DNA of 64,000 bases from assembly GCA_021802115.1 (NCBI GenBank), contig JAKABA010000005.1:14868-78867 (forward strand). Reading direction: 5' to 3'. The notes beneath the pieces were generated by a model, which saw only the letters and a list, made by a program, of their open reading frames with translations, was not told where the DNA came from and made no database searches. The first letter of the stretch is position 1. Each line of letters opens with the position of its first letter. Source of the DNA: a bacterium (GTDB lineage: Bacteria; Chloroflexota; Dormibacteria; UBA8260; Bog-877). A program made the translations under genes and the position numbers. Positions 25,646 to 35,159 of the stretch are shown in pieces.

Positions 25646-27035
25646 TCTCAAGCCGGCCGAGATAGTGAGCTCATTGGATCGCTTCATCGTGGGCCAGACC
25701 GACGCCAAGCGGGCGATGGCGATTGCGCTCCGCAACCGGGTGCGGCGCATGCAGGTGGCGCCCGAGAGCCGGCGCGACATCGTGCCCAGCAACATCTTGC
25801 TGATCGGGCCCACGGGAGTTGGCAAGACCGAGATCGCCCGCCGGCTGGCGCAGCTGACAAATTCGCCCTTCATCAAGGTGGAGGCCACCAAGTTCACCGA
25901 GGTCGGCTATGTGGGCCGGGACGTGGAGTCGATCATCCGCGACCTCCTGGAGCAGACCATCACCCACATGCAGAGCCAGCGCGTCGCCGAGGTGGAGGTG
26001 GAGGCGAGCCAGCGAGCCGAGTCCCGGATCGTGGACCGCCTCCTGGAGGCGGACAGCGTGGCGGCCAAGGCGGCCCCGGAGCAGGCGACCGTGGAGGACG
26101 CGGCAGCGCCGGTTCTCGACCACGAGCAGCAGCGCCTGGCGGCGCGCCGGGAGCGGACCCGACGGCGCCAGCTGGCGCGGAAGCTGGCGTCGCGGAAGCT
26201 GGACGACCGCCTGATCGAGATTGAGGTGGAGGAGGCCTACTCAGCGCCGGTGGAGGTCTTCTCCGGCACCGGCTACGAGGAGATCGGCTGGTCGCTCTCG
26301 GATTTCTTCAGCCAGCTCGCGCCCCCTCGCCGCCGGCTTCGGCGCATGAGTGTGGCCGACGCTCGCCATGCGCTCACCCAGGAGGAGACCGAGCGGCTGG
26401 TGGACATGGAGCGCGTCTATGACGACTCCATCCGGCTGGTCGAGGAGAACGGCATCGTCTTCATCGATGAGGTGGACAAGATCGCCGGCCCCTACGTCGA
26501 GGCGCATGGCCCCGACGTCAGCGGGGCCGGAGTGCAGCGCGACCTGCTTCCCATCATCGAGGGGTCGACCGTGAGCACGCGCTACGGTTCGGTCAGCACC
26601 GAGCACATCTTGTTCGTGGCCGCGGGCGCTTTCAGCTCGGCCCGGCCCTCCGATCTCATCCCCGAGTTCCAGGGCCGCTTTCCGATACGGGTCGAACTCA
26701 AGCCTTTGGATGAGGCGGACCTGCGCCGGATTCTGACCGAGCCGAGCAACTCACTGACCAATCAGTACCGGGCCCTGCTGGCCACCGAGGAGGTGGAGCT
26801 GGAGTTCTCCGCCGATGGCATTGACGAGCTCGCCCACCAGGCGTTCCTGGTCAACGAGCGAGACGAGAACATCGGGGCCCGACGGCTCTTCACGGTCATG
26901 GAGCGGGTGCTCCAGGAGATCTCCTTCTCCGCCGACGAGTTTCACGGCCAGAAGGTGGTCATAGACCGGGCGTCGGTGCGGCAGCGCCTGGGTGATCTGA
27001 TCCGCGACGAGGATCTCCGCCGCTACGTGCTCTGA
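25629..27035 (+). CDS. hslU: HslU ATPase subunit of HslVU protease
   Basis: A 468-residue AAA+ unfoldase that feeds substrates to HslV. The N-terminus matches the family ([31 protein letters not shown]). Walker A is GPTGVGKTE, the pore region is GYVGRDVES, Walker B is [11 protein letters not shown], and sensor and arginine-finger regions lie in [11 protein letters not shown] and [12 protein letters not shown]. The intermediate I domain (about residues 115-230) is charged and Arg/Ala-rich. ATG 25629 has GAGGAGG a few bases upstream. Confidence 0.96.
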   Translation: MVLESDLKPAEIVSSLDRFIVGQTDAKRAMAIALRNRVRRMQVAPESRRDIVPSNILLIGPTGVGKTEIARRLAQLTNSPFIKVEATKFTEVGYVGRDVESIIRDLLEQTITHMQSQRVAEVEVEASQRAESRIVDRLLEADSVAAKAAPEQATVEDAAAPVLDHEQQRLAARRERTRRRQLARKLASRKLDDRLIEIEVEEAYSAPVEVFSGTGYEEIGWSLSDFFSQLAPPRRRLRRMSVADARHALTQEETERLVDMERVYDDSIRLVEENGIVFIDEVDKIAGPYVEAHGPDVSGAGVQRDLLPIIEGSTVSTRYGSVSTEHILFVAAGAFSSARPSDLIPEFQGRFPIRVELKPLDEADLRRILTEPSNSLTNQYRALLATEEVELEFSADGIDELAHQAFLVNERDENIGARRLFTVMERVLQEISFSADEFHGQKVVIDRASVRQRLGDLIRDEDLRRYVL

Positions 27036-27050
27036 ACTGCCCCGGTCAAC

Positions 27051-27860
27051 TCAGGGTTCAACCTCGAATGTGAACGGGATCGAATCGGTCACCGCCCGGA
27101 AGCCCAGCCGTTCCAGGATGGGGCGGCTGGTGGGGAGGGCCTCCACTTCGAGCAGAGCGAACCCGCGGGCTCGAGCCATCTCAGCCCTGAGGGCCACCAG
27201 GGCGCGGTAGACGCCGCGGTGTCGCCAGCCAGGGGCGGTTGACCCCGCCCAGAGCGTACCGAACTGGGTGCCGAGCAAGAACTCCACGCGCGCGCTCCCG
27301 ACCAGCTCACCGCCGGTCTCGGCCAACAGCACCACCACCCGTTCAGGGGTGGCCTGCACCGCGATCCGGGCCCGCTCCGTCGCGCCTTCATGGTCGGACC
27401 CGAAGGCCGCTCGCTGATGGTGCCCCAACCGCTCGAAATCCGCGTTCGAGCTGGCGGGCCGGACCGTGACACCGTCCGGAAGCTGGCAGGGCGGGACGGC
27501 GTCGGCCCGGGCGACCATGATCGTCTCCGGGTCTCCCGGGCGGAGGCCATGCCTCAGCAGCAGCGCGGCCAGGGGTTGGTCATGGCCGAAGGTCTTCCAC
27601 TCGAAGTTCTGGCCGAGAGCTCGAAAATGCTCCAGTTGCTCCAGGATCATTGGTTCGAGATCCGCCGGCGCGACCGCCTGATGGCCGCGCAGGAGCACCA
27701 ACCCCACCGAATCGGCTCCGGTGACCCGCAGCAGCGGGCCGAGTTCCTCGACCAGCGTCTCGGGGGTGGTCGCCAGGGCAGCTGGACTTCTCAGTTGCCG
27801 GTCATGCGCTTGGAGCAGTTCGGTGGCCCCCCAGGGCTGGGGCGGATCGTCGGAAACCAT
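27051..27860 (-). CDS. GNAT-family N-acetyltransferase
   Basis: A 269-residue protein. The C-terminal half is a GNAT acetyltransferase: the acetyl-CoA motif A region reads STAPGWRHRGVYRALVALRAEMARARG (the usual V.p.yRgrGigraLl) and ends LERLGFRAVTDS. The N-terminal half has no recognised motif and may be a second degenerate GNAT fold. The substrate is unknown. It is convergent with hslU and divergent from rpsB. ATG 27860 follows a TAAACT hexamer by seven bases with no Shine-Dalgarno. Confidence 0.82.
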   Translation of the reverse strand: MVSDDPPQPWGATELLQAHDRQLRSPAALATTPETLVEELGPLLRVTGADSVGLVLLRGHQAVAPADLEPMILEQLEHFRALGQNFEWKTFGHDQPLAALLLRHGLRPGDPETIMVARADAVPPCQLPDGVTVRPASSNADFERLGHHQRAAFGSDHEGATERARIAVQATPERVVVLLAETGGELVGSARVEFLLGTQFGTLWAGSTAPGWRHRGVYRALVALRAEMARARGFALLEVEALPTSRPILERLGFRAVTDSIPFTFEVEP

Positions 27861-27867
27861 GAGCCGC

Positions 27868-27873
27868 AGTTTA
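27868..27873 (-). promoter_or_regulatory. Possible -10 element, leaderless start of GNAT gene
   Basis: TAAACT on the minus strand ends seven bases before the ATG at 27860. It is the same hexamer as before the gene at 20633. Confidence 0.45.
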
Positions 27874-27892
27874 GTGGGGTCTGAAATTGGGA

Positions 27893-27898
27893 TAAGAT
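27893..27898 (+). promoter_or_regulatory. Possible -10 element of the rpsB operon
   Basis: TAAGAT, about 108 bases before the rpsB ATG. The leader of about 100 bases could hold autoregulatory structure for S2, but no specific element is recognised. It faces the GNAT promoter only 20 bases away. Confidence 0.35.
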
Positions 27899-28006
27899 TG
27901 AGGCGGTAGTCAAATTCGCATGCCCACTGGACGTTGCCGGGGATCCCCACCTGGGCCCGGCGGCGGGAGATGGTGGGCAGAGGTTCAACGCAAGTGGAGG
28001 CGCACC

Positions 28007-28861
28007 ATGCCCGTGACCACGCTCACTGAGCTGCTCCAGAACGGGGTTCACTTCGGCCACCAGACCAGCCGCTGGAATCCCAAGATGCGGCCCTATATCT
28101 TCGCCAGCCGGGGAGGCATCCACATCCTGGACGTGTCCCAGACGGTGGACCTGCTGGCGGAGGCCTGCACCTTCGCCCATGACGCGGTCGCGCAGGGTGG
28201 ACAGATCCTTTTCGTGGGGACCAAGAAGCAAGCTCACGACACGATCGAGGAGGAGTGTGCGCGCTCTCACCAGCCCTATGTGGTCAACCGCTGGATGGGA
28301 GGCATGCTGACCAACTTCGAAGTCGTGAAGTTGCAGTTGAAGCGGCTGGCGGAGCTCTCAGAGCAGAAGGAGCGCGACGGATTCGCGGGCATGATCAAGA
28401 AGGAGCAGCGCCACCACGAGGATGATCTCGAGCGCCTCCAGCGCAACTTCGGTGGCATCACCAACATGAAGCGACTGCCGGCCGCGATGTTCGTGGTCGA
28501 TCCCCACAAGGAGCGGCTGGCCGTCACCGAGGCCAACAAGCTGGAGATCCCGATCATCGCGATCACCGATAGCAACTGCAATCCCGATGAGATCAGCCAT
28601 GTGATCCCGGGCAACGATGACGCCATCCGGAGTGTGCGCCTGATCGTCTCCCGGCTGACCGACGCGATCATCGCGGGGCTGGACCAGCGCCGCCAGATTG
28701 AGGTGGCCCAGACCCAGGCAGCTGCCGAGAAGGCCGCTCAGTTGCGCGTCGCCCAAGAGGCCGAGGCGGCGGCCAAGGCGGAGGCCGCAGCCCAGGCGGA
28801 GGCCAACGCCGCCGCGGCGGCCCCTGGAGAGCCGGCGGAAGAGCAGGGGGCAAGTCAGTGA
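28007..28861 (+). CDS. rpsB: 30S ribosomal protein S2
   Basis: 284 residues. The S2 core is clear: LLQNGVHFGHQTSRWNPKMRPYIF at the N-terminus, FVGTKKQA, RWMGGMLTNF, FVVDPHKERLAVTEANKL and PGNDDAIRS. The last 45 residues are an Ala/Glu/Gln-rich helix-like tail beyond the usual core. ATG 28007 has GGAGG about six bases upstream. The stop overlaps the tsf GTG (GTGA). Confidence 0.96.
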   Translation: MPVTTLTELLQNGVHFGHQTSRWNPKMRPYIFASRGGIHILDVSQTVDLLAEACTFAHDAVAQGGQILFVGTKKQAHDTIEEECARSHQPYVVNRWMGGMLTNFEVVKLQLKRLAELSEQKERDGFAGMIKKEQRHHEDDLERLQRNFGGITNMKRLPAAMFVVDPHKERLAVTEANKLEIPIIAITDSNCNPDEISHVIPGNDDAIRSVRLIVSRLTDAIIAGLDQRRQIEVAQTQAAAEKAAQLRVAQEAEAAAKAEAAAQAEANAAAAAPGEPAEEQGASQ

Positions 28862-29496
28862 CTCAGGCTGTGACGGCGGACTTGGTGCGCCAACTGCGGG
28901 AGCAGACGGGGGCCGGCATCATGGCCTGCAAGCAGGCCCTGGTGGAGGCCGGCGGCGACTTCGACCGAGCTCGCGACGTGCTCCGCACCAAGGGCCTGGC
29001 CTCGGCCGAGAAGCGCAAGGGCCGGGAGACCCGCGAGGGATTGGTGGACTCCTACATCCATCCCGGAGGCCGGATCGGGGTTCTGCTGGAGGTCAATTGC
29101 GAGAGCGACTTCGTCGCCATGACCGACGTCTTCAAGGCCCTGGTGCACGACCTGGCCCTGCAGGTGGCCAATTCCTCACCGCGCTGGGTGAGGCGTGAGG
29201 ACGTGCCCCGCGCCGAGCTGGATCGCGAGCGCGCCATCTACCAGGAGCAGGCCCTGGCGGAAGGGAAGTCGGCCGATCGACTGGAGCAGATCGTCGAGGG
29301 CCGCCTGCGCAAGTTCTATGAGACCTTCTGCCTGTACGATCAGCCGTTCCTCCGCGACGAGAACGGCAAGGCGCGCCGGGTCGAGCAGGTCATCCAGGAG
29401 GCGATCTCCACCACTGGCGAGAACATCGGGGTGGCTCGGTTCACCCGCTACCAGCTGGGTGAGCGGCTTGAGGCTGATGAGCCTGATGGCGCTTGA
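28858..29496 (+). CDS. tsf: Elongation factor Ts
   Basis: A 212-residue guanine-nucleotide exchange factor for EF-Tu, of the short form. The UBA-like N-terminus reads [20 protein letters not shown]. The core has [17 protein letters not shown] (with the conserved ESDFVA) and [15 protein letters not shown] 28858 overlaps the rpsB stop. Confidence 0.96.
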   Translation: MTQAVTADLVRQLREQTGAGIMACKQALVEAGGDFDRARDVLRTKGLASAEKRKGRETREGLVDSYIHPGGRIGVLLEVNCESDFVAMTDVFKALVHDLALQVANSSPRWVRREDVPRAELDRERAIYQEQALAEGKSADRLEQIVEGRLRKFYETFCLYDQPFLRDENGKARRVEQVIQEAISTTGENIGVARFTRYQLGERLEADEPDGA

Positions 29497-30268
29497 GCCG
29501 GCCCCGTCGTCGGGGCCGTACGCAGCTGCCCTAGAGCGGCCGGTGCCCCGCTTTGGGAGGGTGGTGGTCAAGCTGAGCGGAGAGGCCCTGGTCGGTGACG
29601 GTGAGTTCGGGATCGACCCCGAGGTGTTGGACCAGGTCGCGATTGAGATCAAGGGCGCTCACGAACTGGGGACCCAGATCGCGGTCATGATGGGTGGCGG
29701 CAACATATTCCGCGGGCTGGCGGGGGCCCGGCGGGGTATGAACCGGGTCACCGCCGATCTGATGGGCATGCTCGGAACTGTCATCAACGCCCTGGCCCTC
29801 CGCGACGCTCTCGAGGCTCACGGGATGCCGACCCGGGTCCAGACCGCAATCGAGATGCACCAGGTCGCTGAGCCCTACATCAGGGGTCGCGCCATTCGCC
29901 ATCTGGAGAAGGGCCGGGTGGTGGTGTTCTGTGCCGGTTCGGGCAACCCGTTCTTCACCACAGATACGCCCGCCGCGCTCAGGGCGGCTGAAATCGGAGC
30001 CGATATCCTGATCAAGGCCACCCGGGTAGACGGCATCTACAGTGCCGACCCTGAGGTCGACCCCGGTGCCAAGCGGTTCGACACCATCTCGTACATGGAC
30101 GTCCTCAACCTAGGCCTGCAGGTGATGGACAACACCGCGATCACGCTGTGCATGGACAATCGCCTGCCCCTGCTGGTGCTGGACCTGTTCCGGCCAGGCA
30201 ATCTGGCGGCGGCGGTGGCGGGCGAGCCGATCGGAACGCTGGTCACAGAGGACCGCAAACTCAGGTGA
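29477..30268 (+). CDS. pyrH: UMP kinase
   Basis: About 263 residues. It phosphorylates UMP to UDP. The amino-acid-kinase fold shows [39 protein letters not shown], and [20 protein letters not shown]. Two in-frame ATGs at 29477 and 29486 overlap the end of tsf; the first sits three bases after GAGG, the second nine bases further on. Homology starts about 25 residues in, so either is possible. The stop overlaps frr (GTGA). Confidence 0.95.
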   Translation: MSLMALEPAPSSGPYAAALERPVPRFGRVVVKLSGEALVGDGEFGIDPEVLDQVAIEIKGAHELGTQIAVMMGGGNIFRGLAGARRGMNRVTADLMGMLGTVINALALRDALEAHGMPTRVQTAIEMHQVAEPYIRGRAIRHLEKGRVVVFCAGSGNPFFTTDTPAALRAAEIGADILIKATRVDGIYSADPEVDPGAKRFDTISYMDVLNLGLQVMDNTAITLCMDNRLPLLVLDLFRPGNLAAAVAGEPIGTLVTEDRKLR

Positions 30269-30822
30269 GCGAGGACCTGCTCCGGGCTGCGGAGGGTCGC
30301 ATGGCCAAGAGCGTGGAGGCGTTCCACCGCGAGTTGGCGACGATCCGGACCGGCCGGGCCAATCCCTCGCTCATTGAGCACGTCCTGGTGGAGGCCTACG
30401 ATTCCCATGTCCCGATCAACCAGGTGGCCAGCATCTCGGCTCCCGATCCGCACATGATCGTGATCCAGCCCTGGGACAGGAACACCATCCAGGCCATCGA
30501 GCGAGCCCTTCAGCGCGGCGAGATGGGGCTCAACCCGAGCAACGACGGTCAGCTGATCAGGGTCCCGGTGCCACCGCTCAACGAGGAGCGGCGCAAGGAG
30601 TTCGTGCGGATGGTGAAGCAGCGGGCCGAGGACGCTCGGGTGGCGATTCGCAACGTCCGCCGTGATGACATGGAGCAGCTGCGGCGCCTGGAACATGATG
30701 CGGAGATCTCCGAGGACCAGTCCCAGCGAGCTCAGGCGCAGCTCCAGAAGGTCACTGATCGCTTCGTGGAGCAGATTGAGGAGGTGGCGCGACGGAAGGA
30801 AGCCGAACTCCTGGAGGTGTGA
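30265..30822 (+). CDS. frr: Ribosome recycling factor
   Basis: 185 residues, exactly the canonical RRF length. It dissociates post-termination ribosomes together with EF-G. Motifs are [55 protein letters not shown], and the C-terminal three-helix bundle ending [15 protein letters not shown] 30265 overlaps the pyrH stop as GTGA. The frame is open further upstream inside pyrH without similarity. The following 239 bases hold no recognised gene. Confidence 0.96.
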   Translation: MSEDLLRAAEGRMAKSVEAFHRELATIRTGRANPSLIEHVLVEAYDSHVPINQVASISAPDPHMIVIQPWDRNTIQAIERALQRGEMGLNPSNDGQLIRVPVPPLNEERRKEFVRMVKQRAEDARVAIRNVRRDDMEQLRRLEHDAEISEDQSQRAQAQLQKVTDRFVEQIEEVARRKEAELLEV

Positions 30823-31061
30823 GTGGGCGCCGGGGCGCGCTGGTCGGCGGCGCGGGGGCGCTCCGGCTCGGGCCAGGGCCGAAGGGCTAATGAGGTCCCC
30901 GGCCGGAGCCGCTCGGTCTTCAGCCCCCTGGACCCATGCTGGCGGCACCGGGCCTCCCGCCCCAGCGGTCAGGCCCCTGGCCGATGGTCCGCCCTGGCCG
31001 GCGCCGGGCTTGACCCCGCTGCTGGCCGTAATCGAGCCCGGCGTCGGGCCTGAGCTCCACC

Positions 31062-31775
31062 TTGGCTAAGGCACATTCAGCCCTACCGGCCCACATCGGG
31101 ATCATCATGGACGGCAACGGACGGTGGGCTCGGCAGCGAGGGCTGCGCCGCAGTGCCGGGCACCGTGCCGGCATTCGCGCGATCCGCCAGGTGATGGCGG
31201 CCGCCGACCAGGCGGGCGTTCACTGCCTAACGCTCTACGCTTTCTCCACCGAGAACTGGTCCCGCCCTCGCTATGAGGTGGCCACCCTCATGCGGCTGTT
31301 CGAGGAGACGCTCCAGGAAGAGGTGGACGAGCTCCACCGCAACGGGGTCAGGATCCGCGTCATCGGGCGCCGCGAACAGCTCTCCACCCGGCTGCGTCGG
31401 CTGGTGGCGGAGGCGGAGAGCGTCACCGCCGAGAACCAGAGCGGAGTGCTCAGCGTTGCCATCAACTACGGGGGGCGAGCCGAGATCGTGGATGCCGTCA
31501 AGAGCCTGGCGCACCAGGGTGTGGATCTCACCCAGGTCGACGAGCACGCGCTCAACGGCGCCCTCTACACGGCGGGGCTGCCCGACCCGGACCTCATCAT
31601 CCGGACCGCCGGGGAGATGCGCACCAGTAACTTCCTGATCTGGCAGGCCGCCTACGCCGAGCTCTACGTCACCCAAACGCTCTGGCCCGACTTCGCTGCC
31701 GCTGACCTTCGCGCGGCTCTGGCCGAATACGCCGCCCGGGTTCGCCGATTTGGAGGCATCCCCGATCCGGGGTGA
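31062..31775 (+). CDS. uppS: Isoprenyl transferase (undecaprenyl diphosphate synthase)
   Basis: A 237-residue cis-prenyltransferase that makes the lipid carrier for cell-wall precursors. Motifs are HIGIIMDGNGRWARQRG (catalytic Asp in MDGNGRW), LYAFSTENWSRP, NYGGRAEIVDAV, and DLIIRTAGEMRTSNFLIWQ. TTG 31062 is the start. It begins the envelope/isoprenoid operon running to ispG. Confidence 0.95.
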   Translation: MAKAHSALPAHIGIIMDGNGRWARQRGLRRSAGHRAGIRAIRQVMAAADQAGVHCLTLYAFSTENWSRPRYEVATLMRLFEETLQEEVDELHRNGVRIRVIGRREQLSTRLRRLVAEAESVTAENQSGVLSVAINYGGRAEIVDAVKSLAHQGVDLTQVDEHALNGALYTAGLPDPDLIIRTAGEMRTSNFLIWQAAYAELYVTQTLWPDFAAADLRAALAEYAARVRRFGGIPDPG

Positions 31776-31778
31776 GGG

Positions 31779-31874
31779 ATGTTGATCCAGCCCCCACTTG
31801 ACATTCCGGTGGTGGGGTCGGGCGCGGCCGACGCAGGCGTGCCCTGGATCGAGGCCGGAGCCGACCTGTCATGA
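31779..31874 (+). CDS. Short ORF coupled to cdsA
   Basis: A 31-codon frame (MLIQPPLDIPVV...) that starts four bases after the uppS stop and ends with its TGA overlapping the cdsA ATG (ATGA). There is no family resemblance and no good ribosome-binding site. It may only serve to couple translation between uppS and cdsA, or may not be translated at all. Confidence 0.25.
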   Translation: MLIQPPLDIPVVGSGAADAGVPWIEAGADLS

Positions 31875-32683
31875 GGCTGGCTGTTCGCACCGCCAGCGGC
31901 GTGATCCTGCTGGCGGTGCTGCTGGTGGTGCTCTTCCTCGGGGTGGGTTTCCTGGCGGCTCTGGTTGGCCTTCTGATCGCCATCGCGCTCTACGAGTACC
32001 GTTTGCTTTGGCGTGGCCAGGGCCTTCAGCCATCCCTGCTGGTCATGGCCCCGCTGGCGGCCTTCTGGTTGTTCAGGTACGCCTACCCGCAGATCCCGGT
32101 GGCATCCGTTGGCCTTTTGGCCGGGGCTCTGGTCGGGCTCACCATGTCCCTTGGTTGGCAGCCTTCGGATCGGCCCGTGGCCAGGTGGGCGGTTGTCATG
32201 GGGGGGGCGGTCTGGCTCGGTTACCTGCCCGGCTGCGTTCTGCTTCTCTACGTGGCCGCAGGCTCCCCTGGGCGCGCCGTGGCTCTGGTCCTGCTCACGG
32301 CGGGGATCTCGATCATGGGTGATACCGGTGCCTACCTGGTGGGGTCCTGGATCGGACGCCATCCCTTCTTCCCCCGGATCAGCCCCAAGAAGACCTGGGA
32401 GGGCGCGGTGGTGGGTTGGGTGATTCCAACCCTGGTTGCGGGCACGCTTTTCCCGATGGTGCTACCGAGGCTGAACCACCTTGCGGCCTACGCCATCGCG
32501 GCGGCGGCCGCCGCGGCCGCGATCGCCGGCGATCTGGCGGAGTCGCAGCTCAAGCGCGAGGTCGGGGTCAAGGACTCAGGTACTCTGATACCTGGTCATG
32601 GAGGGATTCTGGATCGGGTCGACAGCCTGCTCTTCGTGGGAGCCGTGGTGTACTCACTACTGGGGATCGCCCATGCTTTCTGA
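31871..32683 (+). CDS. cdsA: Phosphatidate cytidylyltransferase
   Basis: A 270-residue polytopic membrane enzyme that makes CDP-diacylglycerol from phosphatidate and CTP. About seven to eight hydrophobic segments cover the protein. The family signature is the C-terminal GDLAESQLKREVGVKDSGT, followed by PGHGGILDRVDSLLF. The position between uppS and dxr is the standard arrangement. Confidence 0.94.
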   Translation: MRLAVRTASGVILLAVLLVVLFLGVGFLAALVGLLIAIALYEYRLLWRGQGLQPSLLVMAPLAAFWLFRYAYPQIPVASVGLLAGALVGLTMSLGWQPSDRPVARWAVVMGGAVWLGYLPGCVLLLYVAAGSPGRAVALVLLTAGISIMGDTGAYLVGSWIGRHPFFPRISPKKTWEGAVVGWVIPTLVAGTLFPMVLPRLNHLAAYAIAAAAAAAAIAGDLAESQLKREVGVKDSGTLIPGHGGILDRVDSLLFVGAVVYSLLGIAHAF

Positions 32684-32712
32684 CCCCTGCCGCCAGCCCA
32701 GCCGGGTAGGCT

Positions 32713-32718
32713 TAGAGT
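32713..32718 (+). promoter_or_regulatory. Possible internal -10 element before dxr
   Basis: TAGAGT ends 24 bases before the dxr ATG, in the 59-base gap after cdsA. A GGAG Shine-Dalgarno lies further downstream. Confidence 0.25.
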
Positions 32719-32742
32719 GAGTCGGCCCTGGGAGCGGAGCTG

Positions 32743-33912
32743 ATGCCAAGTCGGGTGGTCCTGATCGGCGCCACCGGCTCGATCGGGCGCCAGGCCATGG
32801 ACGTGATCACCAGATTTCCTGAGGAGTTTGAACTGGTGGGCGCGGTGGTCGGGCGCCGGGCGGATGTCCTGGCGGAGGCTCTTGGCCCATTTCCCTCGGC
32901 CCGTGCGGTGGTGGTGGCTCCGGAGGGCCCGGTTCCTTCCGGGATGGCAGTTGGAGTTGGCGCCGCTTGCGAGTTGGCCAGCCTGCCCGGAGCCGACGTG
33001 ATCCTGGTCGGCGGCGGAGGGGCGAGCGCGCTGCTGCCCACCCTGGCGGCCTGCGAGGCCGGTCACCTGGTGGCGGTGGCGACCAAGGAGGTGCTGGTCA
33101 TGGCGGGTGAGCTGGTCACCCGGACCGCCCGCGACCACGGCGCCCGCATCATCCCCGTCGACAGCGAGCACAGTGCCATCTGGCAGTGTCTGCGGGGCGA
33201 GGATCCCGGGAGCGTGGCTCGCCTCATCCTCACTGCCAGTGGGGGGCCCTTTCGGACCACTCCCTTGGAGCAGATGGCGCTGGCCACTCCGGAGCAGGCT
33301 CTCGCTCACCCCAATTGGCGAATGGGGCCGAAGGTCACCATCGACAGCGCGACCATGATGAACAAGGGGCTGGAGGTGATCGAGGCGCACTTCCTCTTCG
33401 GCGTACCCTACTCCCGGATCGATGTCGTGATCCATCCTCAGAGCGCGATTCATTCCGCCGTCGAGTTTTGCGACGGCACCATCATCGCCCAGATGGGGGT
33501 GCCCGATATGCGTGGCCCGATCGCCCTGGCGATGGCGGACGGGTGTCGCCTGCCGGGGGTCCTGCCCCCATTGAACCTGGCCCAAGTCGGCCGTCTGGAT
33601 TTTGAGGCCGCCGACCTCACCCGTTTTCCCGCGCTCCGGGTGGCCCGCGAGGCTGGCATGGGTGGGGGGGCACTGCCCGCCGTAATGAATGCTGCCAACG
33701 AGGTTGCCGTAGCGGCGTTCCTCGAGGGCACCATCCAGTTTGGCGCCATCGCGGGCCTGGTGGAGTCGGTGGTCCGGGACTTTGTCCCCCCGGCCGAGCT
33801 CGACCTGAAGGCGGTTCTGGAAGCCGATCGCTGGGGCCGGGAAGCCGCCCTGGCAGCGGTGGGGGAGCTGGCTCGGGGCCGGCTCGTGCCACCGCCGGTG
33901 GTCGCGAGGTGA
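32743..33912 (+). CDS. dxr: 1-deoxy-D-xylulose 5-phosphate reductoisomerase
   Basis: 389 residues. It converts DXP to MEP with NADPH, the committed step of the methylerythritol phosphate pathway. Motifs are the nucleotide-binding LIGATGSIGRQAMDV, ATKEVLVMAGELV (usually ANKE.LV.AG), PVDSEHSAIWQCL with metal ligands, ASGGPFR, and NWRMGPKVTIDSATMMNKGLE. The stop overlaps the rseP start (GTGA). Confidence 0.96.
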   Translation: MPSRVVLIGATGSIGRQAMDVITRFPEEFELVGAVVGRRADVLAEALGPFPSARAVVVAPEGPVPSGMAVGVGAACELASLPGADVILVGGGGASALLPTLAACEAGHLVAVATKEVLVMAGELVTRTARDHGARIIPVDSEHSAIWQCLRGEDPGSVARLILTASGGPFRTTPLEQMALATPEQALAHPNWRMGPKVTIDSATMMNKGLEVIEAHFLFGVPYSRIDVVIHPQSAIHSAVEFCDGTIIAQMGVPDMRGPIALAMADGCRLPGVLPPLNLAQVGRLDFEAADLTRFPALRVAREAGMGGGALPAVMNAANEVAVAAFLEGTIQFGAIAGLVESVVRDFVPPAELDLKAVLEADRWGREAALAAVGELARGRLVPPPVVAR

Positions 33913-35159
33913 CTGGCTTCGCTCTGACCTGGCAAACGGTGGGTGGCATCATCCTGATGCTGGTGCTGGTGGTCTCCATTCACGAGTTCGGCCACTTCCT
34001 GGTGGCCAAGCGGGCGGGCATCCAGGTCGACGAATTCTCCATCGGATTCGGGCCCAGGCTGCTCCGGTGGAAGCCCGGGGAGACCACCTACTCACTGCGC
34101 CTGCTGCCACTGGGAGGCTATGTCCGGATGGCCGGGATGACCGGCATGGAGAAGCCCGAGGAGAGCGGTGGCGAGCGGGCATTCATCAGGGCCAGCTCCG
34201 GACGGCGCGCGGCTGTCCTGGCCGCTGGCGGTCTCATGAATCTGCTTCTGGCCGGAGCGATCTTCTCTGGCATCGCGGCCTTCGGAGGCCCGGCTCCGCA
34301 GACTCAGAGGGGGGGAGGCATGGCCGCCGCTGGGGTTCCCAACGGCTACCAGCTGGTCGGCGTTGCCGGCGAGCGAACCACCTCTCTGACCAGGATCCGT
34401 GACCTGATCCAGGCCGACAGGGGCGATCCCCTGCAGGTGTCCGTGCAACCCTGGGGCGGTGCTCGAGTGCGCTCGTACACGGTGATCCCGCAACTGCACT
34501 GGGTGGGGCAGACGGCCTCATCCAAGATCCCGGTGGAGGCCGAGATTGTGGCCATCAACGGGCAGCCGGTGCCGCACGCCGACCCCAGCACCATGGCCAG
34601 GCTCTTCGCCGGCACTGCGCCGCTGTCGGTCACCTACCTGGCCCGCACCAAGCGGGTCACGGTTGCGGTGCCACGCGCCGACTTCCAGGTGGAGTGGCTG
34701 GTGGGCTATCTGGGCTCCGCGGGCAACCCGTTGCTGACATCCCTCGGAGGTCCGCCGCTGCCCTGGTACCGGGCGCTCGCGGTGGGCTTCTATGCCGTGC
34801 CCACTCAGATCGGGGCAACCTTTGTGAACCTGTGGACCCTGATCTCGCCGCACCACAATCCCAACCTCAGGCTCACGGGGCCGGTGGGCATCGCCTACGA
34901 GACCTCGATCGCCACCCAGATATCCGCCTCGGTGTACCTCACCCTGATGGCGCTGATCAGCCTCAACCTGGGCCTCTTCAACCTGCTTCCAATCCCGTTC
35001 CTGGATGGCGGCCGGCTGGCGTTCGTGGTCCTGGAGTGGATCCGGCGACGGCGGGTCAACCCCCAGCTGGAAGCGGCGGTTCACGCGGTTGGGTTAGCCT
35101 TGATAGTGATGCTCTTCATATATGTGACCTTCGGCGACGTCACCCACCTGACCCGATGA
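33909..35159 (+). CDS. rseP: Site-2 protease RseP/RasP family
   Basis: A 416-residue membrane zinc metalloprotease that cleaves membrane-embedded regulators or signal-peptide remnants. Zinc site HEFGH is in VSIHEFGHFLVAKRAG (about residues 24-28). The third ligand motif is NLLPIPFLDGGRL near residue 370. A PDZ-like segment lies between, around residues 130-260. GTG 33909 overlaps dxr, and its stop overlaps ispG. Confidence 0.94.
   Translation: MTGFALTWQTVGGIILMLVLVVSIHEFGHFLVAKRAGIQVDEFSIGFGPRLLRWKPGETTYSLRLLPLGGYVRMAGMTGMEKPEESGGERAFIRASSGRRAAVLAAGGLMNLLLAGAIFSGIAAFGGPAPQTQRGGGMAAAGVPNGYQLVGVAGERTTSLTRIRDLIQADRGDPLQVSVQPWGGARVRSYTVIPQLHWVGQTASSKIPVEAEIVAINGQPVPHADPSTMARLFAGTAPLSVTYLARTKRVTVAVPRADFQVEWLVGYLGSAGNPLLTSLGGPPLPWYRALAVGFYAVPTQIGATFVNLWTLISPHHNPNLRLTGPVGIAYETSIATQISASVYLTLMALISLNLGLFNLLPIPFLDGGRLAFVVLEWIRRRRVNPQLEAAVHAVGLALIVMLFIYVTFGDVTHLTR

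Noticed and set aside
30823..31053. A 76-codon frame between frr and uppS
   Set aside because: Gly/Arg/Ser-rich translation with no similarity or Shine-Dalgarno; treated as spacer.
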